Notes: a model not told the origin generated them from the sequence alone. 51,313 nt of DNA from Methanobrevibacter sp. TMH8 (GCF_020148105.1 NZ_JAHLZE010000013.1:1-51313), one strand, 5' to 3'; shown: positions 29,750 through 39,443, counted from the first letter of the stretch. A program made the numbers and translations.

Positions 29750-30226
29750 TTGAAGGTTAAACAAAGGTATCATCTTAAAAAGAAAAAATTAAAAGAATTA
29801 AAAAGAGATTTAGGGGAATATTCTGATTTAATCTCAAATAAATCTAGTGTTGAATTTTTAGAAGTTGATCCTAATCCATTTGTTCTTGTTGATGGTAAAC
29901 CAGCAGTAATCATAATCAATGAAAAGCCATTTCCAACACTTAAAGCTGCTTTAGAAAATGATATTGGTGGGAAAAAAGTAACAGTTGATATGGGAGCTGT
30001 TAAATTTGTAACAAATGGTGCAGACATAATGAGTCCTGGAATTGTGGCCAGTGACAAAGATGTAAAATCTGATGATGTTGTTGTAGTAGTAGAAGAGACC
30101 CATAAAAAACCATTAGCTATTGGTATTGCGTTAATTTCTGGAGAAAAAATGGTTGAAAATGATTCTGGAAAAGCTATTGAAAATATCCATCATATTGGTG
30201 ATGATATCTGGAATTTGGAAATTTAA
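29750..30226 (+). CDS. PUA domain RNA-binding protein
   Basis: Archaeal stand-alone PUA-domain protein resembling the MCT-1/DENR-partner type. A basic N-terminus (KVKQRYHLKKKKLKELKRD) and a pre-PUA domain (about 1-75) are followed by a PUA domain (about 75-155; VTVDMGAVKFVTNGADIMSPGI, then LAIGIALISGEKM). Such proteins bind tRNA or ribosomal RNA, and the MCT-1 relatives work in translation initiation or recycling. The start is the TTG at 29750, because AAAGGTG ends 6 nt before it; the GTG at 29741 lies inside that ribosome site. ArfB follows 41 bp downstream, probably co-transcribed. Confidence 0.88.
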   Translation: MKVKQRYHLKKKKLKELKRDLGEYSDLISNKSSVEFLEVDPNPFVLVDGKPAVIIINEKPFPTLKAALENDIGGKKVTVDMGAVKFVTNGADIMSPGIVASDKDVKSDDVVVVVEETHKKPLAIGIALISGEKMVENDSGKAIENIHHIGDDIWNLEI

Positions 30227-30267
30227 TTTTAATTAAGTAGTCTAATTTTTATTTATAAGGTGATATA

Positions 30268-30963
30268 ATGGTAGAACTAAGATATAATGCTGGAAATGTA
30301 TTTAATCCTTTAGTACACAAAATAGGAATAATAGCTTTAGGATCACATTTAGAAAATCATGGCCCTGCATTACCTATTGATACTGATGCTAAAATAGCTG
30401 CATACATTGCTCTTCAAGCTTCTCTTGAAAGTGGAGCTAAATTTCTTGGAATTATTTATCCTGCTCATGAAATTGAAGAAATAAATCATGGAATTCATTA
30501 TTCTCTTGAAGAATTAGCTGATAATATAACTAAAACATTAAAAGCAGCAAAAAAGTATTTAAAAATTGAAAAAGTAGTTATCATCAATGCCCATGGAGGG
30601 AATCTTCCATTATTCCAATATCTTGATAAAATTGAAGATGATGCATTATTAGATATTGTTCTGCTTAATAATACTATTATTGAAAATGAAGGACCACATG
30701 GAGGTTCTGGAGAATTATCTATGGGAAAAGTTCTTGGAATCCTTGATGAAGAAGAAATTATTAATCAGACAAACCTTGAAGTTTATGGCGAAGTTGGATT
30801 AAGTCAATTTAAAGAAGCTAGAAAAAATGATCCAGGAATTGAAGAAGGTGCTTCAGAAATCGAAAATAATGGAGTTTATCTTGATATTAACTATGGAAAA
30901 CAGCTGTTAAACTTAGCTATAAACTCAGTTTTACTTGATGTTGAAAAAATATTAGATTATTAA
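30268..30963 (+). CDS. arfB: ArfB, FAPy deformylase (creatininase fold)
   Basis: Removes formate from 2-amino-5-formylamino-6-ribosylaminopyrimidinone 5'-phosphate, the second step of the archaeal riboflavin and F420 route after ArfA (GTP cyclohydrolase III). Creatininase-family metal ligands are visible: SHLENHGPALPIDTD (E and H near 27-31, D near 37-39), NAHGGN (about 111-116) and a late Glu in GPHGGSGELS. Length 231 aa equals characterised methanogen ArfB. GGTGAT precedes the ATG. Sequence alone could also fit another creatininase-family amidohydrolase, but the methanogen context favours ArfB. Confidence 0.85.
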   Translation: MVELRYNAGNVFNPLVHKIGIIALGSHLENHGPALPIDTDAKIAAYIALQASLESGAKFLGIIYPAHEIEEINHGIHYSLEELADNITKTLKAAKKYLKIEKVVIINAHGGNLPLFQYLDKIEDDALLDIVLLNNTIIENEGPHGGSGELSMGKVLGILDEEEIINQTNLEVYGEVGLSQFKEARKNDPGIEEGASEIENNGVYLDINYGKQLLNLAINSVLLDVEKILDY

Positions 30964-31068
30964 ATCTTCGATTTAAAAATAAAAAATAGAAAATAAAAAT
31001 ATGAAATATAAAACAGAACTATGAAATATAAAATAGAAAAAAAATAAAGAATAAACTAAAAAAGAAAA

Positions 31069-31440
31069 TCAAGTATTATTTGACTTTTTAGTTGTTTCAG
31101 AACCATCCGAATTAGAATCTGAAGATGAATCTTTATTATCATTACCATTATCATGGTTTACAGTTTTATTAGATCCACTACCTGAAGAAGAGTTACTAGT
31201 TGAAGTATCAGTTTTTTTACTTGGCAAATAATTTTGAGAATTATTTGAAGAACTAGTATTCACTTCTAATGCAAATGGATTAGAAGAATTATCATTAGTA
31301 GAATTAGTATCATTACCCAAATTTAGAAGATTAAAACCAGTAATATCTCCTGTAGAAAAAGCTACTACAGAACTTATTCCAAAAGCAACAATAGCTATTA
31401 TAAAAACTACAACTAATTTAGCTGATTTACTTTCACTCAT
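31069..31440 (-). CDS. Small membrane-anchored Ser/Asn-rich protein (A)
   Basis: A 123 aa protein with a short cytoplasmic N-terminus (MSESKSAK), one hydrophobic segment (LVVVFIIAIVAFGISSVVAF, residues 9-28) and an external low-complexity tail dominated by Ser, Asn, Asp, Thr and Gly, with several N-x-S/T sites for glycosylation. The segment IAIVAFGISSVVA followed by FNLLN is similar to the protein at 38470-38781 (IAIIAFGTSTVVA then FKMLN), so the two are paralogues. The hydrophobic part may be an anchor or an uncleaved signal. GGTGAT precedes the ATG. Function unknown; probably a cell-envelope component. Confidence 0.75.
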   Translation of the reverse strand: MSESKSAKLVVVFIIAIVAFGISSVVAFSTGDITGFNLLNLGNDTNSTNDNSSNPFALEVNTSSSNNSQNYLPSKKTDTSTSNSSSGSGSNKTVNHDNGNDNKDSSSDSNSDGSETTKKSNNT

Positions 31441-31932
31441 ATAATCACCAATAGTATAATAAATAAACTATCTTAATAAATAAAAAATTAATATTAAAAA
31501 TCTATTAAAACATAATATTGTCAATCTATAGATTTAATTTAATTAATTTATTATATCTTTTATATTCTATTTAATTATATCCTATTTAATATTTACACTA
31601 TTTAATATTTACATTTTATATAAATTATAATTTTATTATAAATCAAAATTAATTAAAAAATTATAAATTTTATAATTAACATAATAAATTCAAAATGCAT
31701 TTAATTTTTTTAATTTAATAATTTCTAATTTAATAAAAATCAAACAAAAAATTTAATTAATAGAATAATCATCATATTCTTTATTTATAGTCCTTAAATT
31801 TATTATAATATATATTAATAATCTTATTTATAATCATCTATAATATAATAGATATTTAGTAATTTTTAATATTATTTAGTCCATTTTGATAAGTTTTTGT
31901 TGAAAGTTCTAGAATAGATAAATCTAAGTATT

Positions 31933-32097
31933 TTAGAAAACAAGTCCTCTGATAATTTTTTCATCAAAGTTTAAAGGAACTCTAATGTTTTGACACAAAC
32001 AGTATTTAAATTTTATTTTATTTAGATTTCCCAATATAAAAGATATAAATTTAAATTTTACAAAATTATAAATTCTATTTTTAAAAATATGTGTCAA
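31933..32097 (-). other. Possible decayed gene end or small ORF
   Basis: A 54-codon minus-strand frame starting TTG at 32097 and ending TAA at 31933. Its last part, YCLCQNIRVPLNFDEKIIRG, has a balanced composition unusual for AT noise; the first part is Lys/Ile/Phe-rich. A TATA-like TTTTATATGAAATATG ends about 20 nt upstream, so a leaderless small gene is possible. I do not recognise the sequence. It may equally be the 3' end of a lost gene. Confidence 0.2.
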
Positions 32098-32279
32098 TTA
32101 ATGCATATTTCATATAAAACAAATATTATACCTAGGTAAATTCTTCATAAAATCAAATTTTTTGTTTATATTATTTAAAAATATATGATAATCTATTATT
32201 TTTAAATTAATGATATAATTAAGGATTAAATAAAATTTAAAGTATTTATAAAACATTATTTCTTAAAAGTATTTTAAAG

Positions 32280-32330
32280 AGTAGAACAATGATAATTTAG
32301 CTTATTTAAAATATTCAAAATCATTCTACT
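32280..32330 (+). other. Stem-loop in noncoding region
   Basis: AGTAGAACAATGAT (32280-32293) can pair with ATCATTCTACT (32320-32330), leaving a small bulge in the left arm and a 26 nt A/T loop. A TATA-like TATTTATAAAAC at about 32241-32252 would start a transcript just before it. This makes it a candidate for a small RNA or a leader structure, without further support. Confidence 0.25.
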
Positions 32331-32733
32331 AAGTATTTAATAAAATAAATATCCAAAATTCTTTTTAATCAAACTTTAGATATTTATAGAAAAGAGGTGA
32401 TTTTGTTTAATCTTAAAATTATACATCAAAATTAAATAAAGCACATACAATCGTTTTTCAATGATTAATAAAATAATTTATTATTTATAAAATCATTTTA
32501 AATCTAAAAAAAGATTTTTATCAATTTAAATTTAAAATAACATCACTGAAGATTGATAATGATGAAATAAATAAAAATCTATCCCATCATGAAAAATTAT
32601 ATAGAAATTATAGAATAGTAAATATTTTATATTTAATATAATGAAATCATTAATATCCTAAAAAATCATTATAATTCATTCAATAGTAAATAAAAGGTTT
32701 TATATCTAAGTATAGGAACGATAAATGGAAATG

Positions 32734-32814
32734 TTTAAATATAAGATATATTAAATATAATTACATCACTAAAAAGTGATGCCAAACAAATAAAATGAAA
32801 AATAGGTGAAACAA
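32734..32814 (+). promoter_or_regulatory. Promoter and leader hairpin of secreted protein gene
   Basis: TATA-like TTTAAATATAAG near 32734-32745 is followed by a perfect 7 bp inverted repeat CATCACT-AAAA-AGTGATG (32764-32781) at or just after the expected transcription start, then AGGTGA (32804-32809) and the ATG at 32815. The repeat could be an operator or an mRNA hairpin. Confidence 0.45.
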
Positions 32815-33561
32815 ATGAACAAGAGAAGATTAGTAGTGATTTTATTGTTAATAGTTGCAATTCTAGGTTTTACAATCTCAGTTGCATCAGCAGCAGTTGG
32901 AACTAAAACAACAAATATAGTAGATGGAAAATATAGTCAAATTAATATAGGTAAAGGAGACATAGTATATACTGCATATGACAGTAAATACAGTGGCCAA
33001 TCTGGAAAATCAAGATTATTGACAATTTTGGGTATGAAAAATAATGATAAGTCTTATTCAAAATACCATAATATAATAAAAGTAAAAATTACATATAAAA
33101 ATGATAAAAATAATAAAATATTATCAAAAATATATAAAACTAAGTCAAAAGGATTTACCCAAGTCGTTCCAAAAGGATGGACACCAAAAAAAGCAACAAT
33201 AATGTATAAAACTGTTAATCCACTGCTTAAAACAAAAACACTAAAAGTTATTGATGGAAAAGTTAAAAAGGTTAATATTGGAAAAAATGACTATTTGAAA
33301 TTAGCATATTCCACTAAACCAATTGGTATAACACAAGGTACAAGACAAATTTTATTAAGAATTCAAAATATAAAATTAGCTAAAAACTATCATGAAATAA
33401 CCGTAGCAAAAGTCATATTTCAAAATGATAAAACTAAAAAAATAGTTTCAAAACTATTTAAACCATCTAATAATAAATATCTCTCTGTTATTTCATATAC
33501 AGTTCCTAAAGGATGGACACCGAAAAAAGTAATAACACAATATAAAAGTTTAGCTCTCTAA
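32815..33561 (+). CDS. Secreted protein with duplicated domain
   Basis: A 248 aa exported protein with a clear signal peptide (RRLVVILLLIVAILGFTISVASA, cleavage near residue 25). The mature part is two related domains of about 105 residues (about 30-128 and 132-248). Both begin with a KV/VDGK...IGK-D pattern (VDGKYSQINIGKGD and IDGKVKKVNIGKND) and both end with the same signature VPKGWTPKKxxxxYK. The protein is strongly basic and has no C-terminal anchor, so it may bind the acidic cell surface. I chose the ATG at 32815 because the GTG at 32806 is within the ribosome site AGGTGA. No named family recognised. Confidence 0.85.
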   Translation: MNKRRLVVILLLIVAILGFTISVASAAVGTKTTNIVDGKYSQINIGKGDIVYTAYDSKYSGQSGKSRLLTILGMKNNDKSYSKYHNIIKVKITYKNDKNNKILSKIYKTKSKGFTQVVPKGWTPKKATIMYKTVNPLLKTKTLKVIDGKVKKVNIGKNDYLKLAYSTKPIGITQGTRQILLRIQNIKLAKNYHEITVAKVIFQNDKTKKIVSKLFKPSNNKYLSVISYTVPKGWTPKKVITQYKSLAL

Positions 33562-33867
33562 GATCAATTGAATCATGAGTTTACTTTAATAAATAAAATT
33601 TCCATTTTTAATTATTTTTATTTTATTATTTTTATTATTTTAATTATTTTTATTTTTTAAATTATTTTTATTTTATTATTGTTAATTATTTTTATTATAT
33701 TTTCATTGTTTTAAATTGTATCATGTAACTAATCATTATCAATTAATTACTCATCTTCTTTTTTAATTAATCAAATGAAATTATTAATAGTTTTATTTAT
33801 TAAAAATTTTTAAAGAAATTCAAAAAAAATCATTAAATTTAAGTTATATATATTAAAATATGATAAT
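33562..33867. terminator. T-rich terminator tract
   Basis: A 306 bp gap after the secreted-protein gene. From about 33598 to 33715 the plus strand is a run of ATTTTTATTTTATTA-type units, which is the oligo-T pattern that terminates archaeal transcription. The 3' end contains TTATATATATT (about 33844-33854), the likely TATA box for the YigZ-like gene, only about 20 nt from its ATG, implying a leaderless or nearly leaderless transcript. Confidence 0.5.
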
Positions 33868-34476
33868 ATGAAAACAATATCAAAGTCATATCAAGTTGAA
33901 TTAGAGATAAAAAAATCACAATTTATTTGTAGATTATTCCCTGCAAAGGATTCAGCTGAAGCAAAAGAGATAATAAGGACCATATCAACAAAATACAATG
34001 ATGCAACACATAATTGTTCTGCTTATATTGTTATTGATGGAGAAGCTTATGATGATGATGGGGAACCGAGTGGAACTGCTGGAAAACCAATGCTAAATGT
34101 TTTAAAGAAAAATAATCTCAATAATATTGTAGCTATTGTAACAAGATATTTTGGAGGAATAAAACTTGGTGCTGGAGGATTAGTTCGAGCATATGGTAAA
34201 TCTGTAATCGAAGCTTTATCAATAAGTGATATAGTTGAAATAGAAGAATATAAAACATATGAGTTATCATTTGACTACTTCAATATAAAAACAATTGAAG
34301 AATATATTAGGAATTATAATATAATTATTTTAAATAAAGAATTTAGCGAAAAAGTGAATTATAAAATAGCTATTAAAAAAGAAGAAGATATTGAACCTTT
34401 TAAAGAGAAATCGAAAAAAACAGCGAAAGTTGAGTTTTTAAATAATGAATACTTGAATTTAAATGCAAAAGACTAA
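33868..34476 (+). CDS. YigZ/IMPACT family protein
   Basis: A 202 aa protein of the UPF0029/IMPACT family. The N-terminal domain carries the family signature: ATHNCSAYIV, DDDGEPSGTAGKPML and TRYFGGIKLGAGGLVRAYG (about residues 45-118). A C-terminal ferredoxin-like domain (about 130-195) follows, as in YigZ. Eukaryotic IMPACT modulates the Gcn2 stress kinase by binding Gcn1; prokaryotic roles are not established. There is no strong ribosome site; a TATA box about 20 nt upstream suggests a leaderless mRNA. It stands alone. Confidence 0.9.
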   Translation: MKTISKSYQVELEIKKSQFICRLFPAKDSAEAKEIIRTISTKYNDATHNCSAYIVIDGEAYDDDGEPSGTAGKPMLNVLKKNNLNNIVAIVTRYFGGIKLGAGGLVRAYGKSVIEALSISDIVEIEEYKTYELSFDYFNIKTIEEYIRNYNIIILNKEFSEKVNYKIAIKKEEDIEPFKEKSKKTAKVEFLNNEYLNLNAKD

Positions 34477-34721
34477 TATATTATTTATTAATTTAATTCA
34501 ATATCATTAAAAACATTATTTACATAAATAGGTTAATAATATGAACAAATACTGAAAAAAAAGAGAAATAATATGAAAAATAATAATGATAATAATATGA
34601 AAAAATAATATGAAAATATAAAAAAATAATAAAAAAATAAAAATAAAAAATAGAATAAAATAAAAAATAATTAAAAATAATCAAATAAAAGAAATTAAAA
34701 AATTTAAATTATTCAATTAAT

Positions 34722-35054
34722 TTAACTAGAACTATTTCCAGAGTCACCACCATCATTAGAATCATCTGCAGGAGGCTCGGGTTCCTCATTTGGAGGTTTT
34801 TCATTATTTGAACCTGATGAAGATCCTTGATTACTGCTTGAAGTCTTTTTTGTAGAAGTTGGTTTACTATCTGATGTTGATATTTCAGATGTTGTGTTAT
34901 TTGTAGTATTATTAGCATCCATAACAGAAGTGTTAGTTTGATTTACATCAGTATTTGCACCACCATTACTCATCAATAAAATCACTCCAACACCTGCAGC
35001 AACAATAACCACTATAACAGCAGCAATTATTAAAGTAAGCTTGTTTTCATCCAT
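34722..35054 (-). CDS. Small membrane-anchored Ser/Asn-rich protein (B)
   Basis: A 110 aa protein with a short N-terminus (MDENKLT), one membrane segment (LIIAAVIVVIVAAGVGVILL, about 8-27) and an external tail first rich in Asn/Thr (NNTTNNTTSE), then Ser/Lys, then Pro/Glu/Asp/Gly (PPNEEPEPP). It has the same layout as proteins at 31069 and 38470 but little direct sequence similarity in the membrane part. GGTGAT precedes the ATG. Probably a cell-envelope component; function unknown. Confidence 0.75.
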   Translation of the reverse strand: MDENKLTLIIAAVIVVIVAAGVGVILLMSNGGANTDVNQTNTSVMDANNTTNNTTSEISTSDSKPTSTKKTSSSNQGSSSGSNNEKPPNEEPEPPADDSNDGGDSGNSSS

Positions 35055-35324
35055 TAAATCACCTTAAATAATAAATATAATATCAAATTTATTAATAATA
35101 CCTTCAATATAGCTAATAACAATATTAGACAAATTAGTTTTAATAATATTTGATTTATTGCATTGTTAATATGATATTATTTTTTATATATAAATACCTT
35201 GTTATATCTTTTATATCTTTTTATAAAATTTATATCAATTAATTGATTAAATCAAAAATTAATACTATAAAATATAAAATATAGTGAATAAATAATACTA
35301 AGTATTATAATTAATCAAATTCCT

Positions 35325-36980
35325 TTATAATTTCATTTCTTCTTCTTTCTTTTTAGAAAGTTCTAAACCTAATTCACTAAGTTTGAATTTTTGAACTTTT
35401 CCACTAGCAGTCAAAGGAAACTCATCAATAAAAAAAACGTGTTTTGGAACTTTATATCTTGCTATACGTTCAATAGCATAATCACGAACATCTTCTTCTG
35501 TTAAATCAGATTCTTCTTCTTTTATAATGAAAGCTCCAACAATTTCCCCATATTTATCATCAGTAATTCCAGCTACTTGAGCATCTTTTACACCATCAAT
35601 TGTAAAAAGAAATTCTTCAATTTCACGAGGATAAATATTTTCTCCCCCTCTGATAATCATGTCTTTTTTACGACCAACAATAGAATAATAACCTTCTTCA
35701 TCAACCGTAGCTAGATCTCCACTATGTAACCAACCTTCTTCATCTATAACTTCATCTGTTTTATCAGGCATTTTATAATAACCTTTCATTACATTATAAC
35801 CTCTACAACAGATTTCGCCAGTTTCACCAGGAGATAATTCTTCATTAGTTTCAGTATCTACAATCTTAACTTCAACTTCATCGAAAGCTATTCCAACAGT
35901 ATTAGCTTTTCTTTCAATAGAATCATCTGCACTAGATTGAGTCATTCCTGGAGAAGATTCAGTTAAACCATAAACACTAGTAATTTCTGTCATATTCATC
36001 TTATCCATTACTTCTTTCATAGTTTCAATTGGACAAGTTGAACCTGCCATGATTCCAGTTCTAAGAGATGACATATCAAACATATCAAACATAGGATGGT
36101 TTAATTCAGCTATAAACATAGTTGGAACTCCATGAACAGCAGTACATTTTTCTTTTTGAATTGCAGATAAAACTAAAAGTGGATCAAACAATTCTACCAT
36201 AACAAGTGTTCCACCATGAGTTAAAATAGCTAGAACACCTAACACAATACCAAAACAGTGAAAAAGAGGAACTGGAATACAAAGTCTATCTTCTTCAGTA
36301 AACTTCATACGATGGCCAATACCATATCCATTGTTTAAAATGTTTCTATGAGTTAACATAACCCCTTTTGGAAAACCAGTAGTTCCAGAAGTATATTGCA
36401 TGTTTATAACATCTTCATTATTGAGAGAAGATTTGATTTTATTAAATTCATCATCATTTTGATGTTCACCAAGTAACATTAGCTCATTTGTATTATACAT
36501 TCCCCTATGTTTTTCTTGGCCAACATAAATAACACTTTTAAGATGAGGATATTCTTCAGAATTTAATCTTCCTCTAGGATGTTGTTTTAACTCAGGAATA
36601 AGATCATTGACAATTTTAACATAATTAACATCATGGAATCCATCTATTATAGCTAATGCTTTCATATCAGATTGTTTTAGAATATAGTCTAATTCATGTT
36701 CTTTATAAGCAGTATTTACAGTTACAAGAACAGTTCCTATTTTAGCTGTTGCAAATAAAAATGTTAACCAATCTGGAACATTTTTTGCCCAAATACCAAC
36801 ATGATCCCCTTTTGTAATACCAATAGAAAGAAGACCTTTAGCTAACATATTTACTCTTTCATCAAATTCTTTATAAGTAAATCTTAAATCCCTATCTGGG
36901 TAAATTATAAATTCACGATCCCCTTGGGCTTCTACTTGCTTCTCAAAAAATTCACCTATAGTTTCTTCAGAAAAAACCAT
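35325..36980 (-). CDS. Acyl-CoA ligase (AMP-forming)
   Basis: Adenylate-forming enzyme activating a carboxylic acid with ATP and CoA. Motifs in order: [20 protein letters not shown] (P-loop A3, about 190-210), [11 protein letters not shown] (A5), [17 protein letters not shown] (A7), [23 protein letters not shown] (A8, broken here by my spacing only) and [10 protein letters not shown] with the C-terminal lysine (A10). Length 551 aa fits medium/long-chain acyl-CoA synthetases. Archaea lack fatty acid membrane lipids, so the likely substrate is an imported short or branched acid (for example 2-methylbutyrate, used by some Methanobrevibacter) or an aromatic acid. It forms a same-strand cluster with a thioesterase and an XRE-cupin regulator. 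Confidence 0.9.
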   Translation of the reverse strand: MVFSEETIGEFFEKQVEAQGDREFIIYPDRDLRFTYKEFDERVNMLAKGLLSIGITKGDHVGIWAKNVPDWLTFLFATAKIGTVLVTVNTAYKEHELDYILKQSDMKALAIIDGFHDVNYVKIVNDLIPELKQHPRGRLNSEEYPHLKSVIYVGQEKHRGMYNTNELMLLGEHQNDDEFNKIKSSLNNEDVINMQYTSGTTGFPKGVMLTHRNILNNGYGIGHRMKFTEEDRLCIPVPLFHCFGIVLGVLAILTHGGTLVMVELFDPLLVLSAIQKEKCTAVHGVPTMFIAELNHPMFDMFDMSSLRTGIMAGSTCPIETMKEVMDKMNMTEITSVYGLTESSPGMTQSSADDSIERKANTVGIAFDEVEVKIVDTETNEELSPGETGEICCRGYNVMKGYYKMPDKTDEVIDEEGWLHSGDLATVDEEGYYSIVGRKKDMIIRGGENIYPREIEEFLFTIDGVKDAQVAGITDDKYGEIVGAFIIKEEESDLTEEDVRDYAIERIARYKVPKHVFFIDEFPLTASGKVQKFKLSELGLELSKKKEEEMKL

Positions 36981-37212
36981 TAAATCACTTCATAATTTAA
37001 TATAAATTAATAATTAAACACAATTATACAATCAATATAATAATATAACTAATATACTTAATATAATTAATATAATATAACTAACATACCTAAATAACAC
37101 ATTAAATTTTAATATAATTAATATAAACTAATATAATCTAATATAATCTAATACAATTTAATATAATTTAATATAATATCATAATTATAATAGATAATTA
37201 TATTTTACAAAA
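36981..37212. repeat. Tandem 10 bp repeat CTAATATAAT
   Basis: The spacer between ligase and thioesterase contains five tandem 10 bp units (CTAATATAAT and variants, 37128-37177). The spacing of one helical turn with AT steps in phase could bend DNA. It lies upstream of the ligase gene and could include a second promoter for it. Confidence 0.55.
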
Positions 37213-37632
37213 TTAAGGTTTTCCAATATCTTCTTCATTTCTTAAATGTCTGATCAAATTCTCTCTTATTTTATCAGGAATCGGTTCAGATTTTTTTTCA
37301 ACAAAATCATAATGAACAATTACTGCTTTACCTTTAGCTTTAAGTTCTCCATCTTGCCATGCCTCATGACCAGTTGTAAAAGAAGAATTCCCAATACTTA
37401 GAACATAAGTACGAATTTCAACATCGGTTCCATAATACATTTGAGAAACAAAGTCAAATTCAGTTCTAACCATTATTAGTTTCCATTTTTCATAGCTAAG
37501 ATCCAAATCAGGGGTGAAATATCTAAATATACCATTTCTTCCCATTTCGAACCAATCAGCTACAACAGTATTGTTAACATGCTTCAAACCATCAATATTA
37601 CCGAATCTTGGAGTTACACAATCTTTAAACAT
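37213..37632 (-). CDS. Acyl-CoA thioesterase (4HBT hot-dog fold)
   Basis: A 139 aa hot-dog-fold thioesterase of the 4-hydroxybenzoyl-CoA/YbgC type, hydrolysing acyl-CoA esters. The active-site region GLKHVNNTVVADWFEMGR (about residues 15-32) is present; the position usually Asp (HVNN instead of HVDN) is Asn here, which is a known but less common variant. The downstream part (FDFVSQMYYGTDVEIRTYV, GKAVIVHYD) matches the fold. Its start is preceded by GAGGAT. It lies 49 bp after the regulator gene and 232 bp before the ligase gene. Confidence 0.85.
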   Translation of the reverse strand: MFKDCVTPRFGNIDGLKHVNNTVVADWFEMGRNGIFRYFTPDLDLSYEKWKLIMVRTEFDFVSQMYYGTDVEIRTYVLSIGNSSFTTGHEAWQDGELKAKGKAVIVHYDFVEKKSEPIPDKIRENLIRHLRNEEDIGKP

Positions 37633-37681
37633 AATATCCTCATTAATTTAAAAAAAATAGAAATTTTCAGCTCTTCAATAA

Positions 37682-38257
37682 TTAGAGCGGAGTATATACA
37701 ACAGCTAAAATTTTTGATATTTTCCCATTATAAGAATGAAGATGATGAGGAATTATAGAATCATAATAAATACTATCTCCTTTACTTACAATATAAGAAT
37801 CTTGACCATATTTAACTTCGATTTCACCTTCAAGAACATAGATAAATTCTTCCCCTTCATGGGAAGAAAGATTGAATTCACCTTCATTTGTGTGAACATC
37901 AATTATAAATGGTTCCATATGCCTATCATTTTTACCTGCACCTAATGAATGAAAATCTAATGCACTAACATCAGTCTGATTCTCTTGACCTGAAAAGTAG
38001 ACAACTTGTTCAGTTTTTCCATTTTTAACAACAACTGGACCATTTTGAGGAGCATCATCTAAAAAAGTTCCTAACCGAACTCCAAGAGACCTGGCTATTT
38101 TAGTAAGAGGAGTTAATGAAGGTACAGCATCACCTTTTTCTATACTATTTATAAGATCTAAGCTTAAATTAGTTTCTTTAGATAGGTCTTCTTTACTTAT
38201 TTTTCGAGATTTTCTTAAATTCTTAATTTTTACTCCAATTTCATTCTTTTCAGCCAT
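37682..38257 (-). CDS. XRE-cupin transcriptional regulator
   Basis: Regulator with an N-terminal XRE/Cro helix-turn-helix (about residues 6-66; [19 protein letters not shown]) and a C-terminal cupin_2 domain (about 105-188) with [17 protein letters not shown] and [16 protein letters not shown]. The cupin probably senses a small carboxylate or acyl compound. Length 191 aa is typical. First gene of the regulator-thioesterase-ligase cluster, so autoregulation and control of acyl-CoA metabolism are likely. A run of nine ATT trinucleotides lies 44 nt upstream of the start. Confidence 0.9.
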   Translation of the reverse strand: MAEKNEIGVKIKNLRKSRKISKEDLSKETNLSLDLINSIEKGDAVPSLTPLTKIARSLGVRLGTFLDDAPQNGPVVVKNGKTEQVVYFSGQENQTDVSALDFHSLGAGKNDRHMEPFIIDVHTNEGEFNLSSHEGEEFIYVLEGEIEVKYGQDSYIVSKGDSIYYDSIIPHHLHSYNGKISKILAVVYTPL

Positions 38258-38300
38258 AATATCAACTTATAAAAATCATTAGTTACATTATATTTGTAAA

Positions 38301-38340
<40 letters not shown>

Positions 38341-38469
38341 GATTAGTAGATAACAAAATCTAATAGATTGTTTAATTAATAAGTAAATCAACTATAATAA
38401 GTAAGTAAAATTATCTAATTAATTAAAAACAATCATTTTGTTTTTATTTATTATATTTACAAAAGATTA

Positions 38470-38781
38470 TTAATTATTATTAAAATTTAAATTATTAGTT
38501 CTATTATTTACATTTCCATTACTATTATTTGAAGTATTTGTTGTGTTGTTAGTAACATTAGTAACATTTTGTACTTGAATAATAGCTTGGTTTGCAGTTA
38601 ATGGAGTAAAATTACCATCTCCAACAGCTATTAACTCAGTAGTCCCATTATTTCCTGTAATGTTTAGCATTTTAAAAATTGTATTACCATCAGTAACAGA
38701 TGCAACTACTGTGCTTGTACCAAAAGCAATGATAGCTATTGTTAATATAACTAAGAGATTTCCTTTTTTAATAGGATTCAT
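38470..38781 (-). CDS. Small membrane-anchored Asn/Thr-rich protein (C)
   Basis: A 103 aa paralogue of the protein at 31069-31440. It begins MNPIKKGN, has one hydrophobic segment (LLVILTIAIIAFGTSTVVAS, about 9-28), a conserved-type junction FKMLN, and an external tail ending in an Asn-rich run (NNTTNTSNNSNGNVNNRTNN) with many possible N-glycosylation sites. The start at 38781 is preceded by GGTGGG; the longer frame from 38796 would begin upstream of that site. Function unknown. Confidence 0.75.
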   Translation of the reverse strand: MNPIKKGNLLVILTIAIIAFGTSTVVASVTDGNTIFKMLNITGNNGTTELIAVGDGNFTPLTANQAIIQVQNVTNVTNNTTNTSNNSNGNVNNRTNNLNFNNN

Positions 38782-39384
38782 CCAACCCACCAACATCCAT
38801 AATTAATAATTATATTTAATAATTATATTAATAATATATTTTAATATATATTATATATTTCATTATCTATAATCCCATTATCAATAACAAATAATATATA
38901 ATTATTATAATTATAATTCTTAAAATTATATAAAACTTAACAAACTTATATATCCTTATAATCCATTAGGTTTAGTATAACTAATAATTTAGTTTTAATA
39001 TAATCTCACTATATTTCATGAATAAAAGTTATATTATTCAAAACTTTTATCATAATAATATATTTGTTTTATTAATATTTATATTTATATTTATATTTTT
39101 TTACTAATTATAAAAACCATTCTAATTTTTAAATGATATTTTTAAATAATTTAATAATTTTACAATTTAATAATCTAAATAATTTCAAATAATTTCTTAT
39201 AATCCAAATAATCCAAATTATTCCTTTTATTTTTTATTAATTTTAATTCTCATTAATTTTAAATTATTTTCTAAAAATCTTGAATAAATCAAGATTCTTT
39301 TGAAAAATATTCAAAAATAATATAAATTTTTATAAAAATGTTCAGATAAAATTACTAATTTTAATAATAATGTTCTATAAATTC

Positions 39385-39443
39385 ATAGAAACATTTATAT
39401 ATAACAAAAAACAAGATTAATATGTCGGAAAAAGGTTTCCGAC
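39385..39443 (+). promoter_or_regulatory. Promoter with NrpR-type operator
   Basis: GAAACA plus TTTATATATAA (39394-39404) is a good archaeal BRE/TATA element. About 25 nt from the TATA centre begins a palindrome, GTCGGAAA-AAGG-TTTCCGAC (39424-39443), which contains GGAA-N6-TTCC exactly, the consensus bound by the methanogen nitrogen repressor NrpR. The operator overlaps the expected transcription start, the usual position for NrpR repression of nif, glnA and amt promoters. Confidence 0.65.

Larger units (their letters stand above)
31441..32814. other. 1.37 kb gene-poor region
   Basis: Long spacer between protein A and the secreted protein. It contains a possible 54-codon minus-strand remnant at 31933-32097, an 8 bp inverted repeat pair (TTGACACA at 31990, TGTGTCAA at 32090), a TATA-like element near 32243 followed by a stem-loop at 32280-32330, an isolated ribosome-site-like AGAGGTGAT at 32393 leading only to a 10-codon frame, and the promoter of the next gene near 32734. 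The local base content is slightly less A/T-biased at 31900-32000, consistent with a decayed gene. Confidence 0.45.

Noticed and set aside
32393-32435. AGAGGTGAT followed by a TTG start
   Set aside because: Only ten codons and spacing of 2-3 nt; too short to support.
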